Below are positions 41,847 to 43,638 of a DNA stretch of 43,638 bases, piece after piece (positions within the stretch are counted from its first letter, which is position 1; the number at the start of each line of letters is the position of its first letter). The notes under the pieces are model-generated. The model did no database searches, was not told where the DNA came from, and saw only the letters and a list, made by a program, of their open reading frames with translations. The DNA comes from Nostoc mirabile CHAB5784 (GTDB lineage: Bacteria; Cyanobacteriota; Cyanobacteriia; Cyanobacteriales; Nostocaceae). The stretch is from the NCBI RefSeq assembly GCF_020829645.1, contig NZ_JAIVFS010000070.1, positions 1 to 43,638 of the forward strand, written 5' to 3'. The translations under genes were made by a program, and so were the position numbers.

Positions 41847-43021
41847 ATTCGCTCCTGAACGGCATTACTTGTTTGTGATGCACTTGTCTTATCGTACACC
41901 AAGCCGAGTGCATCGACCAAAATATACTTCTTAACTACTGGTTCCAAACTATAACAAACTTCCTGTTTACTTGATTTTCTACTAGTTTCAATTAATGAAC
42001 GTTCATCTAAGGCTTCCATTGCTGTTATTACTTCAGAAACTGACACTTTTAAAGCTAATCGCTCTTTTAATCCACTAACAAGCTTAAAAAAAGGAATTGG
42101 AGTTGAATCTTTTGATAGCTCTTCTGCTAAAAAAATCATGATCTGTTTTTGGAGATCGCTTAAAAAGCCAGCTTGTCCAAATTGCATATTAAGCATTACT
42201 TTAAGTCTAGGCCCAATTACCGTAGTTTCATAATCAAAGAATTTTTGAACATTCCCTCCAAAAATGCGATTAATTCGTTCAGCAACTGTATCTAACTCTG
42301 ATGGATTTCCGCGATAATTTTCAATTAATTGTATACATCCGTCCCCAAATAATCCTTTATCACGTAGCATTTGCATTGCAGCATTTGAGTCTAAGCCTTC
42401 CAAGCGTAAAGATTCAATAGGCAAACTTTGAGTTACGTAAGCAATGTCCTTTAAAGGCACTTGGCTCGTTACTAATATGCAACTTTTATGACGACCTTTT
42501 GTAATTCCAACAAAAAAGTCTTCATATTCTAATCTTCTTTTAAAACTCTCTACTTGTGCCACTTTTTCAAAACCATCTAATACTAGTAAACAACGATGCA
42601 AATGAAAATGCTTTGATAGCAAAGAAATTTTTCCTAGCAGAGTTTCTTCCTCTGCTTCTAGGTCGAAAATACTAATTAATTCAGTGACTACTTCATCAAT
42701 GGAGGAATAACGAGTAACTGTATTCCAAACTATGTATTCATATGCATCTGATTTATCTAAAAGTATTTCTTCGATTACTTTGGCTACCAATAGACTTTTA
42801 CCTATTCCTCCTATTCCAGTTATGGCTATGCAAGATTTTTTAGAAAAATTAATTTGCTTTTTCAAATCAATAATTTCTTTGTTTCTACCATAGAAAAACG
42901 CTGCTTTGGGCAGTTCTCCATATATTCTCGTCTTGCCCACTAGACAATCATCGTCCAGCCTAGATGCTTCCAGCTTTATACAATGCTCTTTTGCTACTTT
43001 AAGATCATTCTCAACTCTCAA
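41843..43021 (-). CDS. NB-ARC-like (STAND) ATPase, possibly 5'-truncated
   Basis: The 392-residue protein has FYGRNKEI near 43-50, Walker A GIGGIGKS 69-76, LLVLDGFE 145-152 as Walker B, LVTSQ as sensor and a winged-helix-like end (about 290-370). This is the NB-ARC/AP-ATPase core found in cyanobacterial signalling proteins; usually an N-terminal effector or HTH domain and C-terminal repeats are attached. Here only about 40 residues precede the core, and a replication-gene fragment abuts the start in the opposite orientation, so the N-terminus may have been lost. Four-base overlap with the kinase gene indicates a coupled signalling or defence-type pair. Confidence 0.75.
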   Translation of the reverse strand: MRVENDLKVAKEHCIKLEASRLDDDCLVGKTRIYGELPKAAFFYGRNKEIIDLKKQINFSKKSCIAITGIGGIGKSLLVAKVIEEILLDKSDAYEYIVWNTVTRYSSIDEVVTELISIFDLEAEEETLLGKISLLSKHFHLHRCLLVLDGFEKVAQVESFKRRLEYEDFFVGITKGRHKSCILVTSQVPLKDIAYVTQSLPIESLRLEGLDSNAAMQMLRDKGLFGDGCIQLIENYRGNPSELDTVAERINRIFGGNVQKFFDYETTVIGPRLKVMLNMQFGQAGFLSDLQKQIMIFLAEELSKDSTPIPFFKLVSGLKERLALKVSVSEVITAMEALDERSLIETSRKSSKQEVCYSLEPVVKKYILVDALGLVYDKTSASQTSNAVQERM

Positions 43022-43525
43022 AACCGATACAGTTACGACCAGTTAAGAGCAATAATTCCAAAGCAAAAGATAGTTACTCCGTCGATTCCACTATATATAT
43101 CAAGTGGTGACGTGCCGCTCTTATGTTGCTTAACCAAAGTAGACAGATCATTAATTGATGGTGGGGCAGGACTTGGAGAGAGAAATAGTAAAGGTGCGGC
43201 TCTAGCCCGAAACCTAATTGGCACAGCTAACCGACTAAGCCACCTGGGGCATAGATTTAGTGGAGAACCACGGGGTTTATTTGATGAATACTGCGCCCGT
43301 TGTTACCCCACCCTTGATGCCAGGGAAGCTTCTTCAATTTGGAGGTCAGCCCAAAAAGATAACCCAACTGCCACACTTACGGACGAAGCATTAGAGAACT
43401 GTATAAAATCGTGGCAGCGACAACAGTCAATAAATTCTCAAAAAGTACAAACTAATGACAGTAAAAGGGCTACTGTCACCGGTGACAGTGGCAAAAGTGG
43501 TGACAGTTATAAACGCAATTATTAA
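43022..43525 (+). pseudogene. Fragment of a plasmid-type primase/replication protein
   Basis: The frame encodes GDVPLLCCLTKVDRSLIDGG, GERNSKGAALARNLIGTANR, FDEYCARCYPTLDAREASSI and DNPTATLTDEALENCIKSWQ. I recognise this as the primase-C-terminal-like segment found in large replication proteins of cyanobacterial plasmids and mobile elements. There is no proper start, since the beginning is cut at the ATPase gene, and no following helicase domain. The end (TVTGDSGKSGDSYKRNY) is repetitive. It is taken to be a broken fragment; the family assignment is from memory of the motif pattern. The last 113 bases of the window hold nothing I can name. Confidence 0.5.
43472..43489. repeat. 18-base perfect palindrome with GTGACAGT repeats
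   Basis: ACTGTCACCGGTGACAGT is a perfect palindrome within the replication-gene fragment. Another GGTGACAGT follows at about 43499-43507. It could be a protein-binding site left from a plasmid origin, or merely the coding repeat of TGDS/SGDS. Confidence 0.4.
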
Positions 43526-43638
43526 GGATTGCCCTGGCTTTGCACTTGATCGACTGTTATTACGATCGCAATTCTAGTAATTTCTGGCAAATTCAAACTG
43601 AAACATTATCTAGAGCGGTGTTATTCGCCCAATACTAC

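Noticed and set aside
1..43638. Assignment to a known cyanobacterial pathway such as scytonemin or hapalindole/ambiguine
   Set aside because: The tryptophan, isonitrile and prenyltransferase genes of the hapalindole type and the core scytonemin genes are absent; only a decayed TPP-enzyme scrap and general MEP genes overlap.

Overview
The window looks like a biosynthetic gene cluster from a cyanobacterium, probably a filamentous one. The DNA is AT-rich with many GCGATCGC-type (HIP1) palindromes, the isoprenoid enzymes are cyanobacterial in form, and the spacers carry small hairpin (MITE-like) repeats and decayed insertion sequences. No rRNA, tRNA or CRISPR array was seen.

Left margin (1-3.7 kb): the 3' end of mtnA, then MITEs and a split IS remnant, a minus-strand pair (a small exported protein and a haem-oxygenase-like diiron oxidase), a decayed thiamine-diphosphate-enzyme fragment, and a long regulatory spacer.

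Left arm (3.7-21.9 kb, plus strand): a SnoaL/NTF2-like protein, a flavin monooxygenase, a BtaA-like (DUF3419) aminocarboxypropyl transferase, an ABC1/UbiB-kinase-aminotransferase fusion, a FAAL-ACP, a type I PKS (KS-AT-cMT-ACP-TE), a lipocalin-like protein, an acyl-CoA dehydrogenase-like protein, and the methionine-salvage genes mtnB and mtnD. A broken IS5-type transposase separates mtnB from mtnD. BtaA chemistry releases methylthioadenosine, so salvage genes beside it make metabolic sense.

Right arm (38.8-22.3 kb, minus strand): a class I isoprenoid-enzyme-like protein, a membrane desaturase/hydroxylase, a small exporter-like protein, dxs, ispG, a Pyr4/PaxB-type membrane terpene cyclase, GGPP synthase, ispH, ispE, a P-loop kinase, dxr, ispF, ispD, a cytochrome P450, and, after a hairpin terminator, a GAP-family membrane protein. 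All seven MEP-pathway enzymes are present, so the arm encodes its own C5 precursor supply plus chain elongation, cyclisation and oxidation.

The two arms converge near 22 kb. Each is preceded by a copy of the same roughly 190-base upstream sequence (3088-3285 plus; 39164-38976 minus). This suggests that the polyketide/lipid arm and the terpene arm are switched on together to make one hybrid, a nitrogen-containing meroterpenoid or terpenoid lipid. The product is inferred, and no recognisable prenyltransferase joining the halves lies in the window.

Right margin (39.2-43.6 kb): a patchwork of an IS630 transposase remnant, a haemagglutinin-repeat exoprotein fragment, a serine/threonine kinase with TPRs overlapping an NB-ARC-type ATPase gene, and a fragment of a plasmid-type replication/primase gene. 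This looks like a recombination border.
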